Origin: Parvularcula dongshanensis
GTDB lineage: Bacteria > Pseudomonadota > Alphaproteobacteria > Caulobacterales > Parvularculaceae
Direction: 5' to 3'
DNA: 64,000 nucleotides
NCBI RefSeq assembly: GCF_014199615.1
Contig: NZ_JACHOB010000003.1
Span: forward strand, 1 to 64,000
The translations under genes and the position numbers were made by a program. Each line of letters begins with the position of its first letter. Position 1 is the stretch's first letter. Under the pieces are notes generated by a model, which had not been told where the DNA came from, did not search any database, and saw only the letters and a list, made by a program, of their open reading frames with translations. Below are positions 9,388 through 18,321 of this stretch, one piece after another.

Positions 9388-10575
9388 GTGCCTGTGTCCC
9401 GCGAAACCTCCTACGACGTTCTTGTGGTCGGTGCTGGCGCAGCGGGCTTGATGGCGGCATGGGAGGCAGCAAAGCGTGGGCGAAACGTCCTGATCGCGGA
9501 CCACGCGAAGAAGCCCGGCGAGAAGATTCGCATCTCGGGCGGCGGTCGGTGCAACTTCACCAATATGCACTGTACGCCCGATGCGTTCCTCTCCGAGAAC
9601 CCACACTTCTGCCGCTCGGCGCTTAGCCGTTATACGCAGTGGGACTTCGTGGAGCTCGTGGCCGAGGCCGGACTCGCCTATCATGAGAAGACGTTGGGCC
9701 AGCTCTTCCTGGACGGCTCGGCACGCGCGATCGTGGACCTCCTGGTGGACGGCGCTACGGGGGCGGGGGCGACCTTGCGAATGGCGGCGCCGGTGATGAT
9801 CCCCGAGCGGGACGAAAAAGGCTTCCGCGCCGAAGTCGGTGGCGAGATCGTCCGGGCCAGTCATGTCGTCGTCGCCACCGGCGGCAAGTCGATCCCCAAG
9901 ATGGGCGCGACGGGATGGGGGTACGATGTGGCGAGGCGGTACGGTCTGCGCGTCACTGACACACGCCCCGCACTCGTCCCCCTGACCCTGGACGAGGACG
10001 CCAAGGAGCGGCTCAAGAGCCTGGTCGGCGTGGCGGTTCCCGCCAGGACGGCGCATAGCGGGACTTCCTTCGACGAGGCTGTGCTGTTCACACATAGAGG
10101 CCTCTCCGGCCCCGCCATCCTGCAGGTGTCGAGTTACTGGCGGGAAGGGGAGGACGTTACGTTGGACCTCAGCCCAGGCGCCCCCGTCCTAGACGCTCTC
10201 CGAGCGGCCCGCGCGCAGAACGGCCGGCAGACGCCGCGCACGGCACTCGCATCGCTTCTCCCCAAGAGCCTCGCCGCGACCTTGACGGCCGACATGGACC
10301 GTCCGCTGGCGGAGACGTCCAACGCAGCACTGGAGATACTCGCGGCGCGCGTACATGCCTTTACCGTGCGTCCCGCCGGGACGGAGGGTTACCGGACTGC
10401 CGAGGTGACGCTGGGTGGGGTGGCGACGGAGGAATTGGATCAGAAGACGATGGCCGCGCGGACCCTGCCGGGGCTTCACTTCGTCGGCGAGGTTGTCGAC
10501 GTGACGGGATGGCTCGGCGGGTACAACTTCCAATGGGCTTGGTCGTCCGGCTGGGCGGCGGGGCAGGCCGTGTAG
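9388..10575 (+). CDS. BaiN/HI0933-type flavoprotein, NAD(P)/FAD-dependent oxidoreductase
   Basis: A 395-residue FAD-binding protein of the YhiN/HI0933 family. The dinucleotide fold reads VVGAGAAGLMAAWEAAKRG at about residues 13-31. The family motif RISGGGRCNFTN follows near residues 48-59. VVVATGGKSIPKMG and the C-terminal FVGEVVDVTGWLGGYN close the FAD site. Length is normal. The GTG at 9388 was taken as start; a second GTG two codons later is equally possible. The physiological substrate of most family members is unknown. It stands alone between a pseudogene pair and a recombinase. Confidence 0.9.
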   Translation: MPVSRETSYDVLVVGAGAAGLMAAWEAAKRGRNVLIADHAKKPGEKIRISGGGRCNFTNMHCTPDAFLSENPHFCRSALSRYTQWDFVELVAEAGLAYHEKTLGQLFLDGSARAIVDLLVDGATGAGATLRMAAPVMIPERDEKGFRAEVGGEIVRASHVVVATGGKSIPKMGATGWGYDVARRYGLRVTDTRPALVPLTLDEDAKERLKSLVGVAVPARTAHSGTSFDEAVLFTHRGLSGPAILQVSSYWREGEDVTLDLSPGAPVLDALRAARAQNGRQTPRTALASLLPKSLAATLTADMDRPLAETSNAALEILAARVHAFTVRPAGTEGYRTAEVTLGGVATEELDQKTMAARTLPGLHFVGEVVDVTGWLGGYNFQWAWSSGWAAGQAV

Positions 10576-11062
10576 AAGGGGCAGTGGGCTCTGCGGATAG
10601 CAGGAGCGGGCACTCCGTTCCGCCGTTCGGCCCCAGCACCGCCCGCATAACCCACCGTCATGGCATCGGCAGACTGGCGCCTACGATGGGCCGAGACCTA
10701 GGTCTGCGGTGGCGGTTAGAACGGAGGGCCTCCGAGGTCTGTCGCCGCAACGTCCGTACAACACAGAGGATTTCGAGGGCACCCGCAACGTCGAAAGGGT
10801 AGCGAAAACTGTCGAACATGTATGATGGAGAACGCGAGTCTCGAACGCTAGACATCTATAAGTTCATGCTAGTCGAAAATGGTCTTGCGCAAACCCAATA
10901 AGGTCGGTCCGATCAGTATCTTATCTCTGTCAGCCGCAATCTCGTTCTGAGTATGCGTTCAAACCTTGGCTAACTTAGTCGCCACTCTAATGGTGGGTAG
11001 AGATCGATAACCCTCCTGGCGAAAGGGAGAGTCTGATCACGACTAGCCTAACCGCGATCCGT
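10576..11062. other. Gene-free stretch upstream of recombinase
   Basis: No convincing reading frame, and no tRNA was found even though a recombinase gene follows. Base composition becomes visibly more A+T-rich from about 10800. A perfect 12-bp palindrome, AGACCTAGGTCT, lies at 10694-10705. Short A+T-rich segments at 10800-10990 could hold the recombinase promoter, but no clear -35/-10 pair stands out. Confidence 0.5.
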
Positions 11063-12289
11063 GTGCAGAATATCAAGGAACTGGGCCGAAATACCGACGG
11101 TGGCTCGGGGGTTATCCTACAAGTGCGACAGGGTAGGGCGGGACGGCTCAGCAAGTCCTGGCTCTTGCGCTACAGCTTTGCTGGCCGCCGACGAGAGGTT
11201 GGCCTTGGTGCATATCCGGTGACATCGTTAGCGGAAGCGCGGGAGCAGGCCCTAGCCATCAGAAAGTCGATCGCACTGGGAGCCGATGCAATCGCCGATC
11301 GCGAGGCTCGGAAAGCAAGAGCGGTAAATGAGGTCGAACGAGCGAGCCGCTCCGCAGATTGTGCCCAGGCCTACATCAACGCGCACGAACCGACCTGGAA
11401 GAATCCAAAGCACCGCCAGCAGTGGCGCAATACGCTCGCGACGTACGCGTATCTAGTCATTAGAGACATGGACGTTGCCGACATCGAAACAGAACACGTG
11501 CTGCGCGTGATCGAGCCACTTTGGTACGAGAAGACGGAGACAGCAAACCGGGTGCGGGGCCGGATCGAGGCGGTGCTCGCTTACGAAATTGCGCGAGGCT
11601 ACAGGAAGGATGTCAATCCCGCCACGTGGCGAGGTCAGCTCAACGCTCTTCTTCCCGTCCGTTCCCGCGTCGCGCCTATAAAACATCAAGAAGTGCTACC
11701 CTATGCAGCGCTTCCCGCCTTCATGGTCCAACTGCGTGCCCGGTCAGCTCCAGCTGCGCGAGCACTCGAACTACTCATATTGACCTGCGTACGTTCTTTC
11801 GAATTGCGAGGCATGGTGTGGAATGAAGTCGATTGGTCATCTGGTGTCTGGACGATCCCGAAAGAACGATCGATAACCGACGTAGAGCATCGCGTCCCCC
11901 TGAGCGCGCCCATGCTGACGCTGCTTCTCGCGCAGCTCGCGGTTCAAGGCGTATCGCGACCTTCCGATGCCGACAGGTCCGGGTATGTCTTTCCCAACCA
12001 GTTGGGTACAGGCCCGTACTCCGATAGCGTTTGGCGCGCGCTGTTTCGCCGAATGGGTCATCCTGAGATCACTGCAGATTGCTTCCGTTCGACGTTTCGA
12101 GACTGGTGTGGAGAAACGACGGACTTCCCACGTGAACTCGCAGAGCACGCCCTCGGGCACCAAGTCGGCAACGCCGTGGAACTGGCCTATCGTCGAGGGG
12201 ACGCCCTTAAGTGTCGCCGGCCGTTAATGGAGCAATGGTCGACGTATGTCCTCGCCGAGTTGAACCGCGGTGCTCTACATCTCGGTTAG
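11063..12289 (+). CDS. P4-type tyrosine recombinase with altered active site
   Basis: A 408-residue integrase of the P4/prophage-CP4 type: N-terminal arm-binding domain with SWLLRYSFAGRRREVGLGAYP, core-binding region, and a catalytic domain. The first Arg is in TCVRSFELRGM, the Arg of box II in CFRSTFRDW, the second His in ALGHQVG, and the Tyr in AYRRGD. The usual HGFRSTFRDW box reads DCFRSTFRDW, so the first catalytic His is replaced by Asp. GTG 11063 was used as start, but similarity continues about ten codons upstream (SLTAIR) in an open frame with no ATG, GTG or TTG. It may no longer be functional. Confidence 0.8.
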   Translation: MQNIKELGRNTDGGSGVILQVRQGRAGRLSKSWLLRYSFAGRRREVGLGAYPVTSLAEAREQALAIRKSIALGADAIADREARKARAVNEVERASRSADCAQAYINAHEPTWKNPKHRQQWRNTLATYAYLVIRDMDVADIETEHVLRVIEPLWYEKTETANRVRGRIEAVLAYEIARGYRKDVNPATWRGQLNALLPVRSRVAPIKHQEVLPYAALPAFMVQLRARSAPAARALELLILTCVRSFELRGMVWNEVDWSSGVWTIPKERSITDVEHRVPLSAPMLTLLLAQLAVQGVSRPSDADRSGYVFPNQLGTGPYSDSVWRALFRRMGHPEITADCFRSTFRDWCGETTDFPRELAEHALGHQVGNAVELAYRRGDALKCRRPLMEQWSTYVLAELNRGALHLG

Positions 12290-13077
12290 GCCAATTACCG
12301 TTCCGAGCGACTCTTTGATGTCGGAAATCACCCAAAAGCAGACATTTCCAGTCGTGGCGCCCTGTAGGCTGAAGAGAGCAATGCTTCGCTTCTCCTGCAG
12401 CGTTAGTTAGGCACGCTGCTCCTCGGTTCATATGGAAGGAGGTAGGAGGTTCAATTGCCGAAGCCAACCGTCAAGAGTTGTTTCTAGAAATCATCACCTC
12501 AATCTTTACCTTCGAACATCGCGACCGTCGGGAAGTGCACGGCAAGTGGTGCGTCGCCAAACGACGTTCCGACCGCCTTTCGCAGTCCACAAGCTCTGCC
12601 GTGTTCGACACCATGTTCGTTGAGGCGCTGGCTTTAGATGCGGGTGCCAGAATAGGAGGGTATGCGAACGCAACGCTATCACGCCGACTGCCAGTAGCCA
12701 ATCTATTCTCGCGTAATCACTTCGGTCGACGCGTGGACAGTGGGGCGATACCTGTCGGTATCTTAGCCATCGAGACGTAGTCCGCCGAACGGTTCGCACC
12801 ACTCGCCGGGCACGGCCGTAGGCATACTGCCCATCAGGTGCGGCGCGGAGTTGCTGCCCGTCGTTTCGCGGTGTGAACCGGGCGGACTGGTCCTACATTC
12901 CGCGCGGGGCGATCTCCGGTACCAGTCTCGTCCGTCCGGACCCGAAGGAGTGGCGCTCTTCGTGCAAGCAGGGCGAGCACGTCACAGACGGCGGGGTCAT
13001 GAACCAGGCGTGCCTAGCCCTGCACCCGGATACCTTCACGCGGGACGAGTCGGCCCGAACCGGGCGCGGTGGCCTAC
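12290..13077. other. Gene-poor stretch downstream of recombinase
   Basis: No supported gene. Several short overlapping frames exist on both strands, none with a recognisable domain. The first 500 bases are more A+T-rich than the chromosome around them. Together with the solitary recombinase this suggests the remains of an integrated element. No flanking direct repeat or tRNA gene was recognised. Confidence 0.5.
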
Positions 13078-13929
13078 CTACGTGCCGACGAATGCGCAGG
13101 ACTTGCTGCTGCGTGCCAGTGCGTAGAACGCCTGCCACTCGTCCGTAACGGTAAGGCCGCGGTCCGCCGGTGCGTACCGGTCCGCGGCCTCCGGCCAGGA
13201 CCTGACGAAGAGCTCGCCGGCCTCTTCGATGCTAGGGTGGGTCGTCCCGGTGGCGAGGTCGCTTGCGAGCCGTCTCGCGCTTTGCTGCGCGGTGCGTTCG
13301 AACGAGCCGAGCGAGGCCGCTACGCTCTTCGGATCGACCGCGTCCCGGGGGGCGGCGAAGACCGCGCTATCGTACGGACGCCAAGTCCGAGCGACGGTTG
13401 CACGCCTCGCCCCCAACATCGCGAGGAGGGTCGCGCCCCGTCTCAGCGCCTCGGTGCTTTCGTCCGAACATGTCCAAAGGCGTGCCGCAGCCGACAGGTC
13501 CGCGCCCCGCGTCGTCAACACGAAGTCTGTATCGATGAATCGACGCGCATGCCTTGCGGTACGGCCCTTCATAGCAGCCGGCGTCGCGAGGACGAGGCGC
13601 CGCCCGGAGACGGGTTCCTCGCGAAGGCCGAGTAACGCCTGGCGCTCCGACAGAACGACCGTATGCGGCCGCTGCCGGGGGGAGATCTGCCCGACCACGG
13701 CCGATAATCCCCACACAGTGCGGTCGTCGACTTCGCTGAGCGAACGATGGTGGCGGACCGGGGTCAGAAACAGAGGCACGCCGCTCTCTCCGGCGACCTC
13801 GCCCACTCTCTCGCCGAGGGCAACCGGATCATCCTCTTTGCAGAGAAGACACCAGACCTCGCCGTAGATGGACGGCAGCTCGGCGGCCCGGGTTTCGATC
13901 AACGCATCGTAGGGCATGATGGAATCCAT
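13078..13929 (-). CDS. Unrecognised protein downstream of SulP
   Basis: I do not recognise this 283-residue protein. It has no signal peptide or membrane segment, and charged and aliphatic residues alternate as in a soluble alpha/beta fold. Segments such as YGEVWCLLCKEDDPVALG, HTVVLSERQALLGL and RFIDTDFVLTTRGADLS look like buried strands followed by helices. The frame is open up to a GTG at 13968, but that codon lies inside a strong hairpin, so ATG 13929 (or ATG 13917) is preferred. No good ribosome site is seen. It follows the SulP gene on the same strand. Confidence 0.55.
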   Translation of the reverse strand: MDSIMPYDALIETRAAELPSIYGEVWCLLCKEDDPVALGERVGEVAGESGVPLFLTPVRHHRSLSEVDDRTVWGLSAVVGQISPRQRPHTVVLSERQALLGLREEPVSGRRLVLATPAAMKGRTARHARRFIDTDFVLTTRGADLSAAARLWTCSDESTEALRRGATLLAMLGARRATVARTWRPYDSAVFAAPRDAVDPKSVAASLGSFERTAQQSARRLASDLATGTTHPSIEEAGELFVRSWPEAADRYAPADRGLTVTDEWQAFYALARSSKSCAFVGT

Positions 13930-13944
13930 TCCCACAAGAACGAA

Positions 13945-13974
13945 GCCGGCGTGCCGTCGGAGCGGCACGCCGGC
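13945..13974 (-). terminator. Strong hairpin after the SulP gene
   Basis: Perfect 11-bp inverted repeat (GCCGGCGTGCC and its complement) with an 8-nt loop, seven bases after the SulP stop on the minus strand. It is followed by the partly T-rich TTCGTTCTTG. This fits a terminator or a partial read-through attenuator before the downstream gene. The T-tract is imperfect, so termination is inferred. Confidence 0.6.
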
Positions 13975-13980
13975 GCAGGG

Positions 13981-15531
13981 TCACCCGACGGCGGCGACGA
14001 GCGCACGGCTGGCCGGGCTGTCGCCTCCGGTCACCTCGGCGATCCCGCCGCTCCTGCGTTTGCGCGTGACGGCATCGGAGATAAGCTCGACCGACGTGTG
14101 ATCGACGAAAGTCAGACCTTCCGTTCGGATACGGATCGGCCCCTCCGAAGGCAGGTCATCGAGCGCTCTGGTCAGCCTGCTGACCTCCAACATGCTGACC
14201 CGTCCATCGAGGTGCAGCTCGTGCGTACCGTCGCTCGAGCGCGCCTCGACCTTGCTGCGTTGCCGCCGCAGGTGCGGGATCACTTCGAGCAGCGACAAGC
14301 CGAGCCCGACCATGACACCCACGAGGAGGTCGACTGCGACGGTCGTCCCGAGCGTAGCGACGTAGATCACCGCGGGGAGCCAGCCATGCTTCTTGAACAA
14401 GTCGACCGCGTCGCCGAGTTTCACCAGCTTCCAGCCGACGACGACCAGCACGCCCGCCAGAGCTGCCGTGGGGACCACTGCGAGGACACCCGGTAGGAAG
14501 GCAACGAAGGCCAGTATCCACACGCCGTGCAGGATCGCGGACAGCCGCGATACGGCGCCGGCCTGGACGTTGGCCGAGGACCGGACGATCACGCCGGTCA
14601 TCGGCATCGCACCGACGAGACCGCAGAGGAAGTTGCCGATGCCTTGCCCGCCGAGCTCCTTGTCGAAACGCGTCCGCACGCGGTCCTGCATCTTGTCGAC
14701 CGCGGCGGCGGAGAGCAGCGTCTCGGCACTGGCGATGAACGCGACCGCAAGGGCCGTGAAGATGATGCCAGGCATGGCGAGCATGGACAGGTCAGCCGTG
14801 GTAGGAAGGCTGAAACTCGAGAAGATGTTCTCCGGCACGTCGATCGTCGCGACGTCGAGACCGGCGGCGGCAACAAGACAGCCAGCGACGACGCCGAGCA
14901 GCGCACCTGGCATGAGCTTGAGCCGTGCCGGCTTGTAGCGGTCCCACAAGACCATCGACGCGATGGTCACGATGCCGACGATCAGCGCCTGCTCGGCCTG
15001 GCCGATCGTCATCACGCTGATGTCGAAGAAGGCGGAGGGTATCGCAGCGAGGTTGTCGAGTCCGTGCGCTCTGGGCGCGTCGGCGAAGAGGACGTGAATC
15101 TGGCCGGCGACGATCAGGACGCCGATGCCGGCGAGCATGCCGCTGATGACGGCGGGGGAGACACCTCTAAAGAAGCGTCCGAGCCGGAAGTAGCAGCCCG
15201 CTAGCTGCATCGCGCCTGCGAGGAGCAGAATTGGAGCCAGCGCCTCGACCCCGTAGTCCTGAACGATGTCGAACACGATGACGGCGAGGCCGGCCGCAGG
15301 CCCGCTTACCTGAAGCGGCTGGCCGGCGGCCATGCCCACGGCGATGCCGCCGATGATCCCCGTCATCAGGCCGAGTTCTGCGGGCACGCCGGAGGCGAGC
15401 GCGATGCCGAGGCAGAGCGGGATCGCTACGAGGAAGACGACGAAGGAGGCCGCGACGTCCTTGACCAGGCTCTTCCTGTCGTAGGCGACCGGCAGGCCAA
15501 GACGCTGAGTGGGTTTCGAGATCTGCAACAT
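13981..15531 (-). CDS. SulP-family anion transporter with STAS domain
   Basis: A 516-residue inner-membrane protein. About ten to twelve hydrophobic segments fill residues 25-400, starting with SFVVFLVAIPLCLGIALASG; the family motif QVSGPAAGLAVIVFD follows. A C-terminal STAS domain (about 415-515) contains FVDHTSVELISDAV. SulP proteins carry sulfate, bicarbonate or other small anions; the substrate cannot be read here, though sulfate would suit the PAPS-using sulfotransferases upstream in the window. A TTG two codons earlier is possible, but ATG 15531 lies 3 nt after the stop of the small gene before it, which suggests coupling. Confidence 0.9.
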   Translation of the reverse strand: MLQISKPTQRLGLPVAYDRKSLVKDVAASFVVFLVAIPLCLGIALASGVPAELGLMTGIIGGIAVGMAAGQPLQVSGPAAGLAVIVFDIVQDYGVEALAPILLLAGAMQLAGCYFRLGRFFRGVSPAVISGMLAGIGVLIVAGQIHVLFADAPRAHGLDNLAAIPSAFFDISVMTIGQAEQALIVGIVTIASMVLWDRYKPARLKLMPGALLGVVAGCLVAAAGLDVATIDVPENIFSSFSLPTTADLSMLAMPGIIFTALAVAFIASAETLLSAAAVDKMQDRVRTRFDKELGGQGIGNFLCGLVGAMPMTGVIVRSSANVQAGAVSRLSAILHGVWILAFVAFLPGVLAVVPTAALAGVLVVVGWKLVKLGDAVDLFKKHGWLPAVIYVATLGTTVAVDLLVGVMVGLGLSLLEVIPHLRRQRSKVEARSSDGTHELHLDGRVSMLEVSRLTRALDDLPSEGPIRIRTEGLTFVDHTSVELISDAVTRKRRSGGIAEVTGGDSPASRALVAAVG

Positions 15532-15533
15532 TA

Positions 15534-15692
15534 TCAAACCTCCGCGGCCGCTGCGACGGCGCGGCCATCCGAGCGGTCGCCGATCAACGCGCGAGGCGGC
15601 TGACCGTCTTGGGGCAGACGTTCGAACGGGGGCTTCTCTTGCAAGAAGACGTCGCGCGCACGTGACGCGAGGTCGAGGGGCAGCATGGACAC
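15534..15692 (-). CDS. 52-residue small protein coupled to SulP
   Basis: A small frame starts at GTG 15692, eight bases after a near-perfect ribosome site (AAAGGAGG). Its TGA ends three bases before the SulP ATG. The product begins MSMLPLDLASRARDVFLQ and is hydrophilic, with no membrane segment and an Ala-rich end (AVAAAAEV). The ribosome site makes translation likely. It may be a leader that sets SulP translation by coupling, or a small partner protein. I know no family for it. Confidence 0.55.
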   Translation of the reverse strand: MSMLPLDLASRARDVFLQEKPPFERLPQDGQPPRALIGDRSDGRAVAAAAEV

Positions 15693-15757
15693 GTGGGTAT
15701 CCTCCTTTGCGGGTGCCATCGAAAGGGGAATTTGCGTGCGGAGTTTTCTGCTGTGCG

Positions 15758-17101
15758 TCAGCCTCGTGACGAAGTGTGTCTGACCTCGAGGGGAAGCGTC
15801 ACAACGGCGCGAAAGCCGCCGCCAGGGCGGTTCGACAAGGTGAGCGTGCCGTCGTGGGCGGCCGCGATCTGCGCCGCGTTGGAAAGCCCCAAGCCGAAGC
15901 CCTCGGTCGTGCGTGCACGGGCATGATCGCCCCGAAAGAAGGGCTCGGTGAGGTGCGGCAGCACGGCCTCGTCGACGCCCTCGCCCTCGTCGTCGACGCT
16001 GAGCGTCGCCTTCTCGTCGTGGACGTCCAACGTGACGTGCGCGCCGCCCCCGTACTTCACGGCATTGTCGACAAGGTTGGCGATCGCCCGTTTGAGTAGG
16101 AAGGGGCGCACGACGGCATCGACCCGGGCGGGGCCCTCATAGACTGCGGGTCTCCCCGCATCGGCCGCCTCGGCAACTACGGTCTCGACCAGGCTCGCGA
16201 GATTGATCCGCTCCATCTTCTCCTGCGCGGCGGCGTCGTTGAGGAACGCCAGAAGCGACGACAGCATGGCGTCCATCTCGGCCAGATCGGCTCGCATCCC
16301 TGGCCGCTCATCATCGAGACTCGGCGCCTCGAGACGAAGACGCATGCGCGCGAGGGGGGTTCTCAGGTCGTGGCTGACAGCGGCGAGCGCGCGCGTTTGG
16401 GAGGTCAGGAGGTTGTCGATCCGCGTCTGCATCCGGTTGAGCGTTCCTGCGAGCCGGCGAAGGTCCGGCGGACCGCGTTCTTCTTCGAAGGGTATGCGGA
16501 CGCCCGTACCGACGAGATCCGCGGACGAAGCGAGCGCTCTTAGGGGGGCGCCGAGCGTGCGAACCAGCCACACGGCTACGACCATGACGAGCAGCGCGAC
16601 CGTCGCGACCCAGACGATCGTCGTCATTATCGATGCGAACCCGCCGAGAGGCTCGTCCGTTTCGAACCGGACCCAAGTGTTCTCGTCGACGCGGAGCGTT
16701 CCCTCGATGCGGCCCTGCGCGCCCGGCGCGGAGAACCGCGCGGCGGTGATGATGAGTTCCTCGGCGGCCAAACTCGGTTCCCACCGTAAAATCTCGGAGA
16801 GGACCGCTCCCGTCCTGGGGCTGGTCCCGTCGCTGAGGTCGATCGGTTCGTCGGTCAGCGAGAAGGTGAGGTGTTCGGTCGAGAGGTTCGGGATCGTTTC
16901 GGCGCCGCCGTCCTCCAGAATGCGGCCCGCGACGACGAGCTGTTCGGCGATCCGCCGAGCGATGTCGGTTCGCTCGAGTTGCCGCTCGGAGAGGCCGATC
17001 AAGATCGCGGCGCCTGCCCACTGAGCGGCGATCGCGGCCAACAGGACGATGGTGACCCATCCGACGAAGCCGGACGGCCAGAGGCGCCCGCTGGGAATCA
17101 T
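15758..17101 (-). CDS. EnvZ-like sensor histidine kinase
   Basis: A 447-residue membrane sensor kinase. Membrane helices lie at about residues 12-35 and 160-180 and flank a periplasmic domain of about 125 residues. A HAMP region follows (LGAPLRALASSADLVG). The dimerisation box AAVSHDLRTPLARMR has the phospho-acceptor His244. The ATPase domain contains NLVDNAVKYG, VDDEGEGVD and EGFGLGLSNA. The start overlaps the stop of the response-regulator gene (ATGA), so both proteins come from one message. The signal is unknown. Confidence 0.93.
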   Translation of the reverse strand: MIPSGRLWPSGFVGWVTIVLLAAIAAQWAGAAILIGLSERQLERTDIARRIAEQLVVAGRILEDGGAETIPNLSTEHLTFSLTDEPIDLSDGTSPRTGAVLSEILRWEPSLAAEELIITAARFSAPGAQGRIEGTLRVDENTWVRFETDEPLGGFASIMTTIVWVATVALLVMVVAVWLVRTLGAPLRALASSADLVGTGVRIPFEEERGPPDLRRLAGTLNRMQTRIDNLLTSQTRALAAVSHDLRTPLARMRLRLEAPSLDDERPGMRADLAEMDAMLSSLLAFLNDAAAQEKMERINLASLVETVVAEAADAGRPAVYEGPARVDAVVRPFLLKRAIANLVDNAVKYGGGAHVTLDVHDEKATLSVDDEGEGVDEAVLPHLTEPFFRGDHARARTTEGFGLGLSNAAQIAAAHDGTLTLSNRPGGGFRAVVTLPLEVRHTSSRG

Positions 17102-17829
17102 CGGGTCACGCCGGCCGTGAAGGTGTAGCCGACGCCCCGCACCGTCTTGATCAGGTCGCGGCCGCCCTCATAGGCGCCCAGCTTTCGGCGTAGGCGGCTG
17201 ATCAACACGTCGACGGAGCGATCGGAGGCGTCGCCGCTCGCGACCCGGTCGCGGGACTGCTCGAGGAGGTACTCTCGTCCGACCACCCGGCCGGGCGCGT
17301 CGAGCAGGACGCATAGAAGGTCGAACTCACCGCCGGAGAGGATCACCTGTATGCCGTCCGGCGTATGGACTTCGCGGCGGCGCCGGTCGACGGACCATCC
17401 GTCGAACTTCGTGAGGCGGCTCGCGGGTTCGCCCGCGCCCCGTCCGCCGAAGGAGATGCGTCTCAGCACGGCGCGGATGCGGGCGACGAGTTCTCCTACG
17501 TCCACGGGCTTGGGCACATAGTCGTCCGCCCCGAGCTCGAGCCCGACGATGCGGTCGGTGTTGTCGCCCCTAGCGCTGACGATGATGATCGGGACTTCGC
17601 TATGGCTCCTGATCCAGCGGCACAGGTCCAGTCCGTTTGTCCCAGGCAGCATGATGTCGAGGATGATCAGGTCGAAACCGTTCTCCTCCATGACCTCGCG
17701 CATCTGCGGGCCGGAGCGTACGCCGGTCGCCTCGAAGCCGCGTTCGCGCAGGCTTCTCGACAGAAGTGTTCGCAACGCGCCGTCGTCCTCGACGATCAGG
17801 ATGCGGGGCGGGGCGTCGGCGGGCGTCAT
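17098..17829 (-). CDS. OmpR-family response regulator
   Basis: A 243-residue two-domain regulator. The receiver has EDD at 14-16, the phospho-acceptor Asp58 in LIILDIMLPG and Lys107 in YVPKP. The C-terminal winged helix (about 140-240) has the OmpR-type LSGGEFDLLCVLL and SVDVLISRLRRKLG with RGVGYTF at the end. It is co-transcribed with the EnvZ-like kinase. A small secreted protein is divergent from it across a 174-base gap, a likely target of regulation. Confidence 0.94.
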   Translation of the reverse strand: MTPADAPPRILIVEDDGALRTLLSRSLRERGFEATGVRSGPQMREVMEENGFDLIILDIMLPGTNGLDLCRWIRSHSEVPIIIVSARGDNTDRIVGLELGADDYVPKPVDVGELVARIRAVLRRISFGGRGAGEPASRLTKFDGWSVDRRRREVHTPDGIQVILSGGEFDLLCVLLDAPGRVVGREYLLEQSRDRVASGDASDRSVDVLISRLRRKLGAYEGGRDLIKTVRGVGYTFTAGVTR

Positions 17830-18003
17830 GGAGAACCTATAGGCAGTCGGTAGCGCGGATAAAGGGACTCGGACGCGATCTGGAAACCTCTCCTGCCGCG
17901 CAGAAACATTTCGTCACGCAAGCCGTCGAGGCGTCGCAACAAACCCTCCCCATGTCCCCGACGCCCGCATGAGAACGGGCATATCGAATTAGAGGAGGAT
18001 AGG

Positions 18004-18321
18004 ATGACGGCTACGAGGACGACTGCGATCATGTCGGCTGCCATCGTTTGCTTGGCAGCCACATCGAGCCACGCGCAGACCGATCAACGCAGTTCTCCGA
18101 GGTGGACGATGACGGCGCCCGACCGGACCGCCCGCGACGGGGAGGCGGGAACCTATTCGAAAGCGCCGACCGGCGATCGACGCCCCTTTCACTTCGGGCC
18201 CCGACACCACCAAGGTAAGTGGATCGGTGTTCGCTCAAGGGTCACGGAAGCGAGAGCCGTCGATGCGACCCGTTCCGCCGACGCATCCGCGCCCAAGCGC
18301 CGAAGAGGGCCGGCCGACTAG
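18004..18321 (+). CDS. Small secreted protein of unknown function
   Basis: A 105-residue protein preceded by an excellent ribosome site (GAGGAGG, 17991-17997). Residues 1-24 form a signal peptide (IMSAAIVCLAATSSHA before QT), so the mature protein is about 80 residues, very basic and without cysteines. Its last eight codons lie inside the left arm of a long inverted repeat, so its C-terminus (KRRRGPAD) may have been replaced by insertion of that repeat. It is divergent from the OmpR/EnvZ operon. No family recognised. Confidence 0.65.
   Translation: MTATRTTAIMSAAIVCLAATSSHAQTDQRSSPRWTMTAPDRTARDGEAGTYSKAPTGDRRPFHFGPRHHQGKWIGVRSRVTEARAVDATRSADASAPKRRRGPAD

Noticed and set aside
10576-11062. A tRNA or attachment site next to the recombinase
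   Set aside because: No cloverleaf with a T-loop GTTCRA and matching acceptor stem was found.
12851-13148. Short overlapping frames on both strands in the gene-poor stretch
   Set aside because: Three competing frames, no domain, no ribosome site; kept only as unassigned sequence.
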